Assembly: GCF_029784165.1 (NCBI RefSeq)
Contig: NC_073695.1
Coordinates: forward strand, 235,649,844-235,713,843
DNA: 64,000 nucleotides
Origin: Wyeomyia smithii
Taxonomy: Eukaryota > Arthropoda > Insecta > Diptera > Culicidae
Direction: 5' to 3'
The translations under genes and the position numbers were made by a program. Positions 1-11,343 of the stretch are shown one piece after another; position 1 is the stretch's first letter, and every line of letters starts with the position of its first letter. The notes beneath the pieces were generated by a model. The model was not told where the DNA came from, did no database searches, and saw only the letters and a program-made list of their open reading frames with translations.

Positions 1-3000
1 CGGTGGAGGGTGAACGGTATCTGGATTTCCTCCGGTTCTGTGTATGGGTTAACGGTGAAAGCGTCGAGGAGAATGCAAATTTGGTGATTCGTCTGCTTAT
101 CCGTCGACCGGAGTGTTTGGGTCCTGCTCTTCGTGGAGAGGGTGAAGGTTTGCTTAAAGCTATCATCGATGCCAACAAGATGTCCGAACGAATTGCCGAA
201 CGTAGTAAGCTGGGAGAGGATGCTGAAGGTATTATTAGTGGATTGAACTTTTCACATCCCTTACCCGAAGGAGATGATGACGAGGATTACATCGATACCG
301 GAGCAGCAATCCTGAGCTTCTATTGTACCTTGGTGGATTTGCTGGGTCGTTGTGCACCGGATGCTGCCGTCATTGAGCAGGGTAAAAATGAGTCACTGAG
401 AGCTCGCGCTATTCTACGATCGTTAGTGCCACTTGAGGATCTTCAGGGTGTATTGAGCCTGAAATTTACTCTCACAAATCCAGCAGCTGGTGAAGAGCGT
501 CCTAAGTCCGATATGCCTTCCGGTTTAGTTCCAGGCCATAAGCAGAGTGTTGTTCTGTTTTTGGAGCGAGTCTACGGAATTGAGACGCAGGAGCTATTCT
601 TCCGACTGCTAGAGGACTCTTTCCTACCGGACTTGCGTGCGGCAACTATGTTGGATCGCAGCGATGGATCGGAAAGTGACATGGCCCTGTCCATGAACCG
701 TTACATAGGAAACTCTATACTGCCACTGCTGATTAAGCACTCTAAATTCTATAATGAAGCAGAAAACTATGCAAGCTTGCTGGACGCAACCCTTCACACC
801 GTGTACCGAATGTCTAAGAATCGCATGCTTACCAAAGGTCAACGTGAAGCGGTTTCTGATTTCTTGGTCGCATTGACCTCTGCAATGCACCCCGCTATGT
901 TGTTGAAGCTATTGAGAAAACTAACTGTCGACGTCTCCAAGCTGTCGGAGTATACTACAGTAGCGCTGCGTCTCCTAACCTTACACTACGACCGATGTGC
1001 CAAATACTACGGAACAACTGGAAGTGGACAAGCTTCACAATTTGGTGCGTCCTCGGATGAGGAGAAACGCCTCACTATGCTGCTGTTTTCAAACATCTTC
1101 GACTCTCTCAGCAATATGGATTACGATCCGGAGCTTTTTGGTAAGGCACTTCCCTGTCTAATCGCTATTGGATGCGCACTTCCACCCGACTACAGTCTAT
1201 CGAAAAATTCGGACGATGACCTGTACGGAAAACCAACCAGCAGTCCCGATCAACCGCATTACAACCCTCAACCGATCGACACCAATGTGGTACAGCTCAC
1301 GAACGACCTTAATCAAATAATCCAAAAGTTCAGTGAACACTATCATGACGCATGGGCCAGTAAGAAGCTCGAAAACGGTTGGACCTACGGCGATCAGTGG
1401 TCTGATACCAACAAAACACACCCAAGGCTGAAGCCATACAATACTTTAAGTGAATACGTGAGTGTCTCAGAAAAATACTTTCACCGATTTACTGGACAAC
1501 ACTTAATTTTTCAGGAAAAAGAACGCTACAAGGATCCGGTCCGAGAGAGTTTGAAGGCCCTGATCGCTCTCAACTGGAACATAGAACATTCGGAAGGAGA
1601 CGTTCCACTATCAAACCGGGGCTCTATGCGTAGACAGTCGAAAGCAAATCTCGTAAGTATTCCCATTGATTCCAAAAATTCCAAAAAAACGTTTTAAAAC
1701 TAACGCATCAAAATTCCACCGAAAATTTATTAACCACCCATAAACAATTCGCCACCACACACATCGTGACTCCGGAAATCCGCTCCCGTTTGTATACTTG
1801 TTTGTGTTCGTTGAATGTCGGAACCTAACACCCAAAGGAATCATATACGCAGGCCGACTCAGGTTCACCATTTAACTACAACCCGCATCCGGTTGATATG
1901 ACCAACTTGACACTGAGCAGAGAGATGCAGAATATGGCCGAACGCCTGGCAGAGAACTCCCACGACATTTGGGCGAAGAAGAAGTTCGAAGAGTTGCATC
2001 AATGCGGTGGCGGAGTCCACTCCCAGCTGGTGCCTTACGATTTACTCACGGACAAGGAGAAACGTAAGGATCGCGAACGATCGCAGGAGTTCCTGAAGTA
2101 CCTCCAATACCAAGGATTGAAATTGCACAAGTAAGTGACGCATTTTTGAAGTTTAGCAACAACGATAGTTCGACAACTTTCTGCTTTCAGACCATCCAGA
2201 GGACAAACAGACGAACCCGGAATTACTGCAGCCGCCATCGAAGCTCGCTTCGCATACTCACTTCTGGAGAAATTGATTTCCTATATTGATCGTGCCACCA
2301 TCAATATGAAACTATTGAAACCCTCGACCACATTTAGCCGTCGGTCGTCGTTCAAGACCTGTTCACGCGACATTAAGTTCTTCTCCAAGGTGGTTCTACC
2401 GCTGATCGAAAAGTACTACTCTACGAATCGCAACTACTTCATAGCGATTGCAACGGCCACCAACAACATCGGTGCGGCATCGCTCAAGGAGAAGGAAATG
2501 GTAGCCGCCCTGTTCTGCAAGCTAGCGAGTCTCCTGCGCTACCGAATGGCAGCATTTGGTGCTGATGTGAGAATAACCGTGCGTTGTCTACAAGTACTTG
2601 TGAAAAGTATCGACGCAAAGTCACTCGTCAGAGTCTGCCCGGAGTTCATCCGGACATCGATGCTGACATTTTTCAACAATACGTGCGATGATTTAGCCCA
2701 AACCATCATTAATCTGCAGGAAGGCAAATACGACAGACTACGTGGTACTCATCTGAAAACATCCACTTCACTGGCTTACGTCAATCAAGTTATTCTACCG
2801 GTGCTGACCTCGCTCTTCGATCATTTGGCGGCCTGTGATTACGGAAGCGATTTGTTACGTAAGTATTTCAATTTTTGCTAAAGCGCTTCTCTATACCAAT
2901 GACTTCGGATCTTACAGTTGATGAAATACAGGTCGCTTCCTACAAGATTCTCTCATCGTTATACACCCTCGGTACTGATGCCACTCTAACACGCGATCGT

Positions 3001-4705
3001 AAATATCTCAAGACCGAAATTGAACGCCATAAGCCGGCCCTAGGCTCCTGTTTGGGTGCGTTCAGCTCCTGCTTCCCGGTAGCTTTCCTCGAGCCGTACG
3101 CCAACAAGCACAATCCATTCTCGCTACTTAATCGCATTGCGGACACTTCCCTCGAAGCGCAAGATATTATGACCAAAATGGAAAGCTCGATGCCAACGCT
3201 GGAAACGATTCTAGCCGAGGTCGATCACTTTGTAGAATCGGAGAAAACCTATCAGGAAGCACAACACATTATCGATGTGATCCTTCCGCTCCTCTGCTCC
3301 TATCTACCCTTCTGGTGGAATCAAGGTCCCGATAACGTAAGCCCTCAGTCCGGTAATCACGTAACCATGGTCACTGCCGATCATATGAACCTTCTGCTCA
3401 AGAATGTGTTGAAGATGATCAGAAAGAACATTGCCAACGAAAACGCTCCGTGGATGACCAGAATCGCGAGCTTCACCCAACAGATCATTATCAACAGCTC
3501 TGAAGAGCTGCTCAAGGAAGTGTTCTTACCGCTAACGGAACGAGCCAAGAAACGCGTGGATAGCATGTTCCACAAGGAAGAAAGCTTACGAGGTTTCCTG
3601 AAGTCGTCCACCGATGACACCTCCCAGATAGAAGCCCAAATTCAGGAGGACTGGCAGCTGCTTGTTCGTGACATCTACTCCTTCTATCCGCTACTGATCA
3701 AGTACGTTGATCTACAGAGGAATCACTGGCTGAAGGACAACATCTCCGAAGCCGAAGAGCTCTACAACTACGTAGCGGAAATTTTCAATGTATGGTCCAA
3801 GAGCCAGTACTTCCTGAAGGAAGAGCAGAACTTCATCTCGGCTAACGAGATCGATAACATGACCCTGATTATGCCTACGACCACGCGTCGTACAGCTGCC
3901 GTATCCGGAGAAATGCCGGCTGCTGGTGGAAAAGTGAAAAAGAAGAAGCGATCGCGGGACAAGAAACGCGACAAGGACAAGGAAATTCAGTCCAGTTTGA
4001 TGGTTGCATGTTTGAAACGTCTGCTTCCGGTTGGTTTGAATCTGTTCGCTGGCAAGGAGCAGGAATTGGTGCAACACTGCAAGGATCGTTATCTCAAGGT
4101 AAGATAGATTTTTTACCGGCCATGAGAAACAACTAAAACTGTGTCTTTCGATTCAGAAAATGCCCGAATATGAGGTGGTTGAGTTCGCACACACTCAGCT
4201 GACACTTCCCGACAAACTGGATCCTGCCGATGAAATGTCCTGGCAGCACTACCTGTACTCCAAACTGGGCAAGAAGGAAGACGTTGTCGTACAGGACGCG
4301 CTGGATAAAACCGATAAAAAACCTGGAAACAAGATCGAAGACACCGTCGAACGAATCGTCGCGATGGCCAAAGTTTTGTACGGATTACACATGGTAAGCA
4401 ATCTGAATGGTCCAATTTGTCTCGTTCACATACTCTTTCGCTAACGAGTCATCCACGACGTCATAACGGAGTCTGATATTATCAAATCCATAGACATCAC
4501 CATTCCACGAATAAAAGATTCCTTTTTTGAATTGAAAAATCCCCGCAAATCACAATTTTCTAAAATACACATTATTTTCGATGTACATCTAGATTGACCA
4601 CCCACAACAACAAAGTAAAAATGTTTATAGAAGTTGTGTCTCGATACAGAGAAAACGAGCGGTTATTGCTTGTTTCAGACAAGTCTCCTTACACTCACTG
4701 CCAAG
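1..4705 (+). CDS. RyR: Ryanodine receptor, middle part (7 exons; 5' end outside window)
   Basis: This is the intracellular calcium-release channel of the ER/SR. The coding exons are 1-1457 (frame starts at base 3), 1515-1652, 1853-2130, 2191-2858, 2918-4098, 4157-4393 and 4593-4705. All have GT-AG borders and the phases join without a break. The window opens in the helical central region (GERYLDFLRFCVWVNGES). Two RyR-repeat units follow: one near 1260-1590 (YNPQPIDTNV...HDAWASKK) and one at 1875-2130 (FNYNPHPVDMTN...HDIWAKKK). Between them lies a basic phosphorylation-type loop, MRRQS, with the Ser codon at 1638-1640. A Lys/Arg-rich stretch lies at 3928-3984 (KVKKKKRSRDKKRDKDK). The last exon (IDHPQQQSKNVYRSCVS...) ends in phase 2 and joins 16906 across a 12.2 kb intron. 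Identity is certain at family level from the insect RyR sequence as I know it; exon borders are read by eye. Confidence 0.96.
1458..1514 (+). other. RyR: 57-nt stop-free phase-0 intron in RyR
   Basis: The stretch begins gtgagt and ends tttttcag. It sits exactly between codons and is 19 codons long with no stop. Removing it joins LSEY to EKERYKDP, which matches the usual RyR repeat sequence, so it is read as an intron. Retention would insert 19 residues into the RyR repeat without a frameshift. Confidence 0.85.
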
Positions 4706-6445
4706 GTTTATAGTTTATAATTTGTTGTTCGAACGATTCTTTAATTCTCTTTGTTTTTATTTTTATGTGAGTTCTGTTTTTTTTCATTCACTGATGCCGT
4801 AATAATTGTTGCAATGCCAAACGAGAATTGTTTGCAAACTTTAATCTTTTCGGATTTCCATTAATGCATAAAAATCGATTAGTTTTGTTTCTCTCACACT
4901 TCGTTTCCAAAACTAACACTGACTGAAACCAAAGCAAATGCAAGAATCTGCAGATTGAGCTCAAAACATCCCCGTTTCTCTAGTTGTTGAAACTTTGTTC
5001 CCAAACACAAAAAAATCATTCATCCTATTTCCTGATAAAAATCTACCTACTAACAATAACAAAATAATCCGCACAGTACCTTTCCAAAATTTATCTTCCC
5101 CATGTATTCATTCTTCTCGGCACTTAACATTCTAGAAATATATTTCCCAAAAACTGAAAGAATTGTAGAGTAGAGTTTCCAAATTATTACTTTAACTATA
5201 ACTATCGTCAAAATATCACTTCTAATAGCACTCTTGTTCTTCTTGTTCTATTGCGAATGGTTATACCTAGTACTAGCATTACCGAGAAAATAGGAAAAAC
5301 AAATTTCTCTAGAATGGCATACTCTCTGACTGCACGCTACATTGAAAGTCTGTCGAATACTCCTCTCTAACAGATTATTGTATGGTTTCTAACTACGCAC
5401 TTTACCCGAAAAAACTGTAGTTTCTTCGTAAATTCCGGTAGTTTTTGCGCCGTCCCCAAAACGTGTAACAGTCGGGCTTCGCCCTTCACAACGTTGGTGA
5501 CAAACAGCTGCTCATTCTATGGTACGCAACATGCCTGAAACTAAACGGACTGAATTGCTAAAATTTTTGTTACACATAAAATTGACGGCACTTGGCATTA
5601 ATAACAGCAACAAAAAAAAACAGCAACCCATAACCACCACGCACTTACTACGTAACAATACTACTTCAAGCAAAATTGCATGACACACACTGAACTATGG
5701 TCGCCACAGATAATCAAGTGGAATTCTTGTGCAAACTAATGACCCTAACTGGGAACTTTGAGAACAGTAGGTACTACAATTAGCAAACAGAGACAAAAAA
5801 TCACAGGAAGGTTGTGTGCAAAGCCACGACCGCAAGGTTGAAGTAGAATACTTTTACAAGAAAGATAACCCGGCTGCTTGCGTGTCAGTCATTTTTCCTA
5901 GTAAATAAATGTTGACCGCTCATTGGCAGTATTGAAAATTCTGTGCAAACGAAGTTGAAGTACTACTCAATTTCAGTTTGCACATATAAATACGACCTCA
6001 CTGAACAGGAAAAGTACAAACTCTTTGCGGCGCAAACAAGTTTTAACAGTCAGAGTATATGTACATGTGAATTCAAATTAAGATAATTAACTTTTGGTTA
6101 AAGCTCAGAACAAGAAAATATTAAATCTTCAATTCATTTGTTTGGTTGTCCTAAAAATGGTTCGATTTCTCCTACCTCTAGTAGAAGGCCCTTCTCCAGC
6201 GTCCCAACCAGAGGTTGGACACGTGTTACCTCTGGCTACTTTTAAATTGACCTCCGTACTGGTACTTGGTTTCTTCGATGCACTTCCCCCATGCTGGTCC
6301 TTCGCGCGTTTCCGAGCATCACGCTTGTATTTGGCGTTCATATATTTAGACATAGCACTGAATACACTTCCGATGGATTTCTCAATAAATGCAATAAAGT
6401 CTCTTACCCGAGAATAATAAAACACTTCCAAGAAATGTTGCACTA
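4706..6445. other. First part of the 12.2 kb RyR intron, no gene seen
   Basis: This is AT-rich intronic DNA without recognisable coding potential. A 104-codon open frame on the minus strand (6129-6443) has a Ser/Thr/Arg-rich sequence that I do not recognise. It stops just where the inverted-repeat element at 6446 begins, so it may be a relic of an older transposon that this element entered. Confidence 0.5.
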
Positions 6446-7425
6446 CTGCCTATAATTCAAAAATTGGCTAATATGCCGTAGGCAACAAATCGAGAAAAAC
6501 GCCTTTGAAAGTTTTTTATCGGTACAACATATTTTGACTGCTCATGACAACTTTTTTATTGAGTATGTCACCCTTCATATATGCTGGACCCTTGCCGTTG
6601 AGTTGAAACAGAGAAATCTGTAGAAAAATTCCATCCGCCACGTATTTTTAACACAGTAGCCGTTTTTTTTTTTTCAATTATAAACGAAAGGTCAGTTGAC
6701 AAAACGGTGTGCAATTCGGCAAATATCCATACGATGTGAATTATATCGTACTCGTTGGTGATGCAAATGGTTTTAAATTCAATAAAACAACACGGAAGCA
6801 CAAGTGAGGATGAAAAGGACGACGAGACAATTGTTACGTGCGGCAATATAATAATATAACGAAAACATTATTATTCATGGTAATCTCACAATCCACTTTC
6901 CTATTTTTTCTCATCAAATCCAAAATGAAATCTGAATCTTATCTTAATTAATAATACTCCTAATCAAAGAGCTAAATATCATTTTTTAAATGTAAAGGTT
7001 TATGACAGAAGGAAACAGTCACACGTTTTGATCATTGGGTTTCGCAGTACCACAAATAAATTCTTGTAGCATTAAATATTCTTCGTGAAAAAGTCAAATT
7101 TGATGCAATGGCCTTACGATCGCTCACCTGTCGCCAATAACCACCAAGCTACAACACACTTTCGAAAGTTAGAAGAAACACAGTTCAGTAATAATAAACT
7201 GGTTCGTGAACATGCCACAGGTTCAAATTGGATATTGGATATTAGCCAAATTCTCAATTATTCTGGATATTAGCCAAAATTGTTTCACGTTTGCTGCCTT
7301 CCCAAATGCATTTTTTGACAATCGGCTTCCGTAGGGACCTTGTTTAGGGTGTGTACCATCACGAGAAACTGTTTTCTCGATTTTGGTAAAAATGGCATAT
7401 TAGCCAATTTTTGAATTATGGGCAG
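6446..7425. mobile_element. 980-bp non-autonomous DNA element with inverted termini
   Basis: The left end CTGCCTATAATTCAAAAATT and the inverted right end CTGCCCATAATTCAAAAATT match over about 32 bp, continuing as GGCTAATATGCC. There is no transposase frame inside. The string ttggatattagcc is repeated near 7230-7275. ACTA lies at or next to both ends, but the duplication is not clean (an extra G on the right), so the superfamily is not assigned. Confidence 0.7.
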
Positions 7426-9958
7426 GACTAGTTAAAAGACAATTTCCACGTGTTGTAACGTGCTGGAGCACGAAATCTATGTCTGTGATAGGGAACCTTC
7501 ACGTTCACGAGGCATGACTGGAGAAACGCGTCTAATAATGCGGTAAAATTGTTAATGTCTTTTTGTGCAAATTATTGTACTCAGACAAAAACCTGTTTTG
7601 CATTGGATGAATTTTTAGTGAATAAACGTTAACCGTTTGTTATTCAAAGTTGGTCATGCTGATCGCAACCCCTTTGCGCTGCCCCTACAGTGGGGGGATT
7701 ACTAAATAAAGTAAAAATTGGGCAACTACAACAGAATTTGATTGCATCCCGCACAGAATGTCTGCTTGTGTTGATGCCAGAAAATTATTAACCTTCAATT
7801 ATTTTTTTATTTGCCTTGAAAAAAGCGCGTTCAAAATCGGTTGCTAATTACAACCTTTGAGCTGCCCTAACATTGGAGGAATTTAGATACACGGACAACA
7901 TGCACTGTGGAAGCTATTTCACATTCAGTAAATTAGACGGGTGCGACAAATTTAAATTGCTAGGATGCAACACAAAATACTTGCTTGCGTTGACAAAAAT
8001 TATTAACTTTCAATGACTTGTTTATTTGCCTTCAAAAAGGCATTTTGATTTCCAAAATTGGATTTCCTGATGGCAATCTTCATGCTGCCCCAACACGGGG
8101 GAATAATGGCTGTCTGGCGACACACGCTGAGAAAAACCGCGCTGCTCCTGAGACGTGGTGACCAACCACAGGGCTAGTGCTGCTGCTAAGGAAGGACGAC
8201 TGCTGTTGTCGCTGTCTAGAACTATTATGAGCGGCTCCGGCTGAAACAGGCTCTTATATAGGCCAAATAGCATGTTTTCAATTGCAAGGTATATAATCCT
8301 GTCGACCGTGCTTGGGAAGCAAGCATATAACGACCAATCAGAGGTCGAATTTTTCGTTTTGACAAGGCTTGACTATTTTCAATAGTACAATAGTGTGAAT
8401 AATAAAATTACAATTATCTTATTTTGAGAAGAATCTTAGAAGATTTTCCAATCTATTGCTGCAAGAACGAGGGAAATCCATCGAATACCAACCGATTTAT
8501 TAGCATTTGAAATTGGACATATTTTTCACGTTTTTCGGTTTTAGATTTTCATTTCACATCCCTATGTAGCCGAACTTCCTGAGAGAAGTATTCTACTTCA
8601 AAAACCAAATAAAGTTTAAAACGTTTTATGATTGATAATAATTGAAAACATTGAACAACCTTTTATTCAATATTTCAATGTTTTTGCAACCAAAGTCTTC
8701 AAGTCTAATCACTACGGATATCATTGCATGAACTTTTCAACTATACCAGAAAAAACAAGTTTCTCACACATAGTTTTCCATATACGAAATCTGTTAAGAA
8801 CTTGATTACCAGTTAGCTTGCAGTACAAAAATTAATTCCGTTGAATTGCAAATATTTATGCAATTTTTTTTTATAGTGAATACTTAACTTTTGTATTCAA
8901 GCAACTGATATATATCTTCCAAAATTAGATAAACAGTTTCTATATTTATGTGTAAAGCATAGAAAATATTTCAGTTTAAACGTGTCTAAAGCTCTCGGTT
9001 TTTTGATATGTATTCATCATTATCTGTCGAGATTTTTGTTGTATATAATCTTCGCTGATTATTCATTCGCTAGATTTTTAACTGAGTTCATGATCTCAGC
9101 TAACTAAATAAAGTTGTTCTGAAGATTTCTCAAACCACACAGTGATTTTATCGTCCAACTGTTTGGCAGATTACGTTGTATGGGATCCGTCCCTGATATG
9201 GGCATTTTAGCTGTTTACCTTTTCGTTAATGTGATTCCATTTCAATAAAACAAAGAAAAATGAACCTGGAAAACCTCTAAGAAGCCCAACCCTTCTTTAT
9301 TCACAGATTAGGTTTACGATCCCATGCAAACTAATTTGCTAATTTCGGAATTGGTTAGCGAACTGTTAGATTCGGTAAAATTTACGCTATTAAAACGCTA
9401 AATTGTTTTTTTTACAACATAAGGGTAAAAACTCTACAGTTGTTATTGTAACGTGGTGTTGGCAGATGGAACGAGGTTTCGATAACACTCCCTTCTCTTG
9501 ACAAAACGACCCTCTGCAAGTACTCTCCAGAGAAATATAATTAGCGATATAGAGATAAGTAACTTTTCACCTACGCACACTAGTGAATGTGTAAACCCGT
9601 GTAGAGTGGCTTTTGTTTCCTCCAAACGGTAAATCATCGCAGCTCGTTGCTTCGGCTTTTTATCATTTTTTAACATTTTTGGTCGATTATGTTTAGCAGC
9701 TTCTCTCGATTCATGATCACGAATGAAAAATTTATCCAGAAACAAGTTTAGAACTTATAATAAGTGTTCAATTGATTATTTGTCCAGCTGCTAAATACAT
9801 AACAAAACAGCAAACAAAACAGCGAATTGTAAATATTTTCCTCCATGAGTGGCACTAACACATCCGTACGTAAATAGGTCTATTGGCACAGGGAAAGAAG
9901 TTTCGATAGATCCACTCCTTCCTTTTGACATAATAAGTCTCTCTTAGAATAGATCTAC
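7426..9958. other. Intron stretch with degenerate tandem units, no gene seen
   Basis: From about 7620 to 8100 a unit of roughly 215-230 bp recurs in degenerate form. Each copy has a TTATTAAC..TTCAAT block, a TTTGCCTT block and a GCTGCCC block ending in GGGGGA or GGAGGA. A promoter-like block follows (separate entry). From 8345 to 9958 the sequence is AT-rich with no supported feature; the minus-strand frame at 9443-9745 has no recognisable similarity. Confidence 0.45.
8230..8345 (-). promoter_or_regulatory. Orphan TATA/CCAAT-type promoter block, minus strand
   Basis: Read on the minus strand, a GATTGG (inverted CCAAT) motif at 8332-8338 is followed by the TATA-like CCTATATAAGAG at 8252-8263, in a spacing typical of a Pol II core promoter. 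No credible gene follows it. It may be a promoter from a multicopy gene, or the terminal region of a transposon, stranded in the RyR intron. This is inference from motif layout only. Confidence 0.3.
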
Positions 9959-10002
9959 TGTGGTCCCCGTGGTTCTGTGGTTAGCGATGTCGGTCGGCTA
10001 GC
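9959..10002 (+). mobile_element. Truncated tRNA-type SINE head
   Basis: About 42 bases match the 5' part of the SINE at 62522-62784 with only about two differences (GTGGTTCTGTGGTTA.. and GTCGGTCGGCTAGC). This covers the A-box-like region. The copy is cut off before the B box and runs directly into a LINE fragment. Confidence 0.6.
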
Positions 10003-10555
10003 TTATTGAATAAACTTATTTTTGCTCTGCGCTACACCCAATCTTCCAATTTACCGCCAAGTACCCATCGCAGAACTTGAAGCTCAAATACTCCGAGCAC
10101 TCGTCGATCAGCTTTAGCGTCCATGTTTCATGTCCTTGAAGAGCAACTGGAAGAATCAGCGTCCTATACAGCGCTATTTTTGTGCGAGTTTGTAAACTAC
10201 TAGCAAACAAACTGGTTAGGGGCCATCCACATGCCACGTGGACAGATTTTTAACGACTTTGACCCCCCCACCTCCCCCTCCGTGGACAGACACCCCACCA
10301 CCCCCTCCCAAAGCTGTCACGTGGTATGTGGATGGCCCCTTACGTAGTCCGTTAAAGGCCCTGTCCTGCAACTTCACTTCACTTCTCATATCGTTATCAC
10401 ATGTCACAAGTGTACCAATTATCATGTGCCTTGTTTAGGCAGAGTTAATGCTGAGTCCCAGCTTCCCCGTTTTCTTCTAAAAAGGCCCGAAGGCCTTCTC
10501 CGCGGTCCCACAGTCGATACCGATGATAAAAATGTCATCTGCAGAACTATGGAGC
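10003..10555 (-). mobile_element. LINE 3'-part relic (RTE-like family), split by a MITE
   Basis: Read on the minus strand, this encodes pieces of the C-terminal part of a LINE reverse transcriptase (TRTKIALYRTLILPVAL, GHETWTLK). It matches the copy at 61719-62510. The frame is broken, and a 121-bp MITE (10219-10339) splits it. Removing the MITE and one TTA restores alignment with the other LINE copy across the junction. Confidence 0.75.
10219..10339. mobile_element. 121-bp palindromic MITE with TTA target duplication
   Basis: The termini GGGGCCATCCACATGCCACG and, inverted, GGGGCCATCCACATACCACG flank a C-rich core. TTA lies at 10216-10218 and at 10340-10342. The insertion interrupts a LINE fragment whose uninterrupted counterpart has one TTA at this place, so both borders are exact. 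It carries no coding sequence. Confidence 0.85.
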
Positions 10556-11170
10556 CTAGGGATGGACGAACAGCCGTTCATATGAACCGGTTCTTAGCAA
10601 AGAGCGAAAGAACGAACGATTCACGAAAATGAACCACGGTTGTTTGAACGCACCAATACTGATGGTTCGCGCGAACTCTAAGTTTACCGAGACAACACGA
10701 ACTGTCAACGCCCGTGAATTCAGTGAGCGGTCCAGAGCCGCTCCTGCAAAAGAGCCGTTTCGCCCATCCGTGTACCACATGTCTCCCCACCAGCTTGGTT
10801 CCAGAAAGTCCGTTTCTTTCGGATTTTTTTTTAGATAAGACCAAATCTCGATGCATATCTAATACATTTGGCATAAAAAAAATCCATATCGTCAATTTCA
10901 TTAACTACTACCTGTGTTTTTTATCGATATTTTTCGTGAAACTTTGACCGCTTTGAGGCACGTGTTTCAAAGTCCGATTGAGCTTAAATTTTGCCTTCGT
11001 GGCTTTTCTCGAGAAGATGAAACTTTTGAGCACTACTTCCAAGCGAATTTCGAAAGATCGATTTTCATTGTCACTCTAGTAAGCCGGTTGCCGTTCTTGT
11101 CATCACACATCACCGGCACAGGAAAATTCCTACTTCTGACTCTATTCTATAGAAACTCCGAACATCGTTT
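10556..11170. repeat. Unclassified repeat region between LINE fragments
   Basis: The string agggatggacgaacagccgttcatatgaacc near 10557 starts a block rich in gaacg/cgttc words that looks like a degenerate inverted-repeat element. A 3' boundary could not be fixed. Nothing else is recognised. Confidence 0.3.
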
Positions 11171-11343
11171 CTAGTTCCCTGTATCTCTCTCTGCGGCTCC
11201 TGGCACGATTCTGCTCGTCCGTTGCTTTCCGGCACTCACCATCAAACCAGCCGTGACGCTATTTTCAACGCGTCATACCTACCACCTCTCTTGCCATGTT
11301 GCTCGGTTTGGGGCTGTGTTTCGCCAGTTTCCCAGGCGTCTCA
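11171..11343 (-). mobile_element. LINE fragment, linker between endonuclease and RT
   Basis: The minus strand reads HGWFDGECRKATDEQNRARS, paralleling NEWFDAGCQQVTEEKNRARG in the LINE at 62805-64000. It marks the start of a second LINE copy lying head-to-tail with the next fragment. It is broken and short. Confidence 0.55.

Noticed and set aside
5600..5640. A-rich tracts that might mark SINE or retrogene tails
   Set aside because: No body sequence or target duplication accompanies them.
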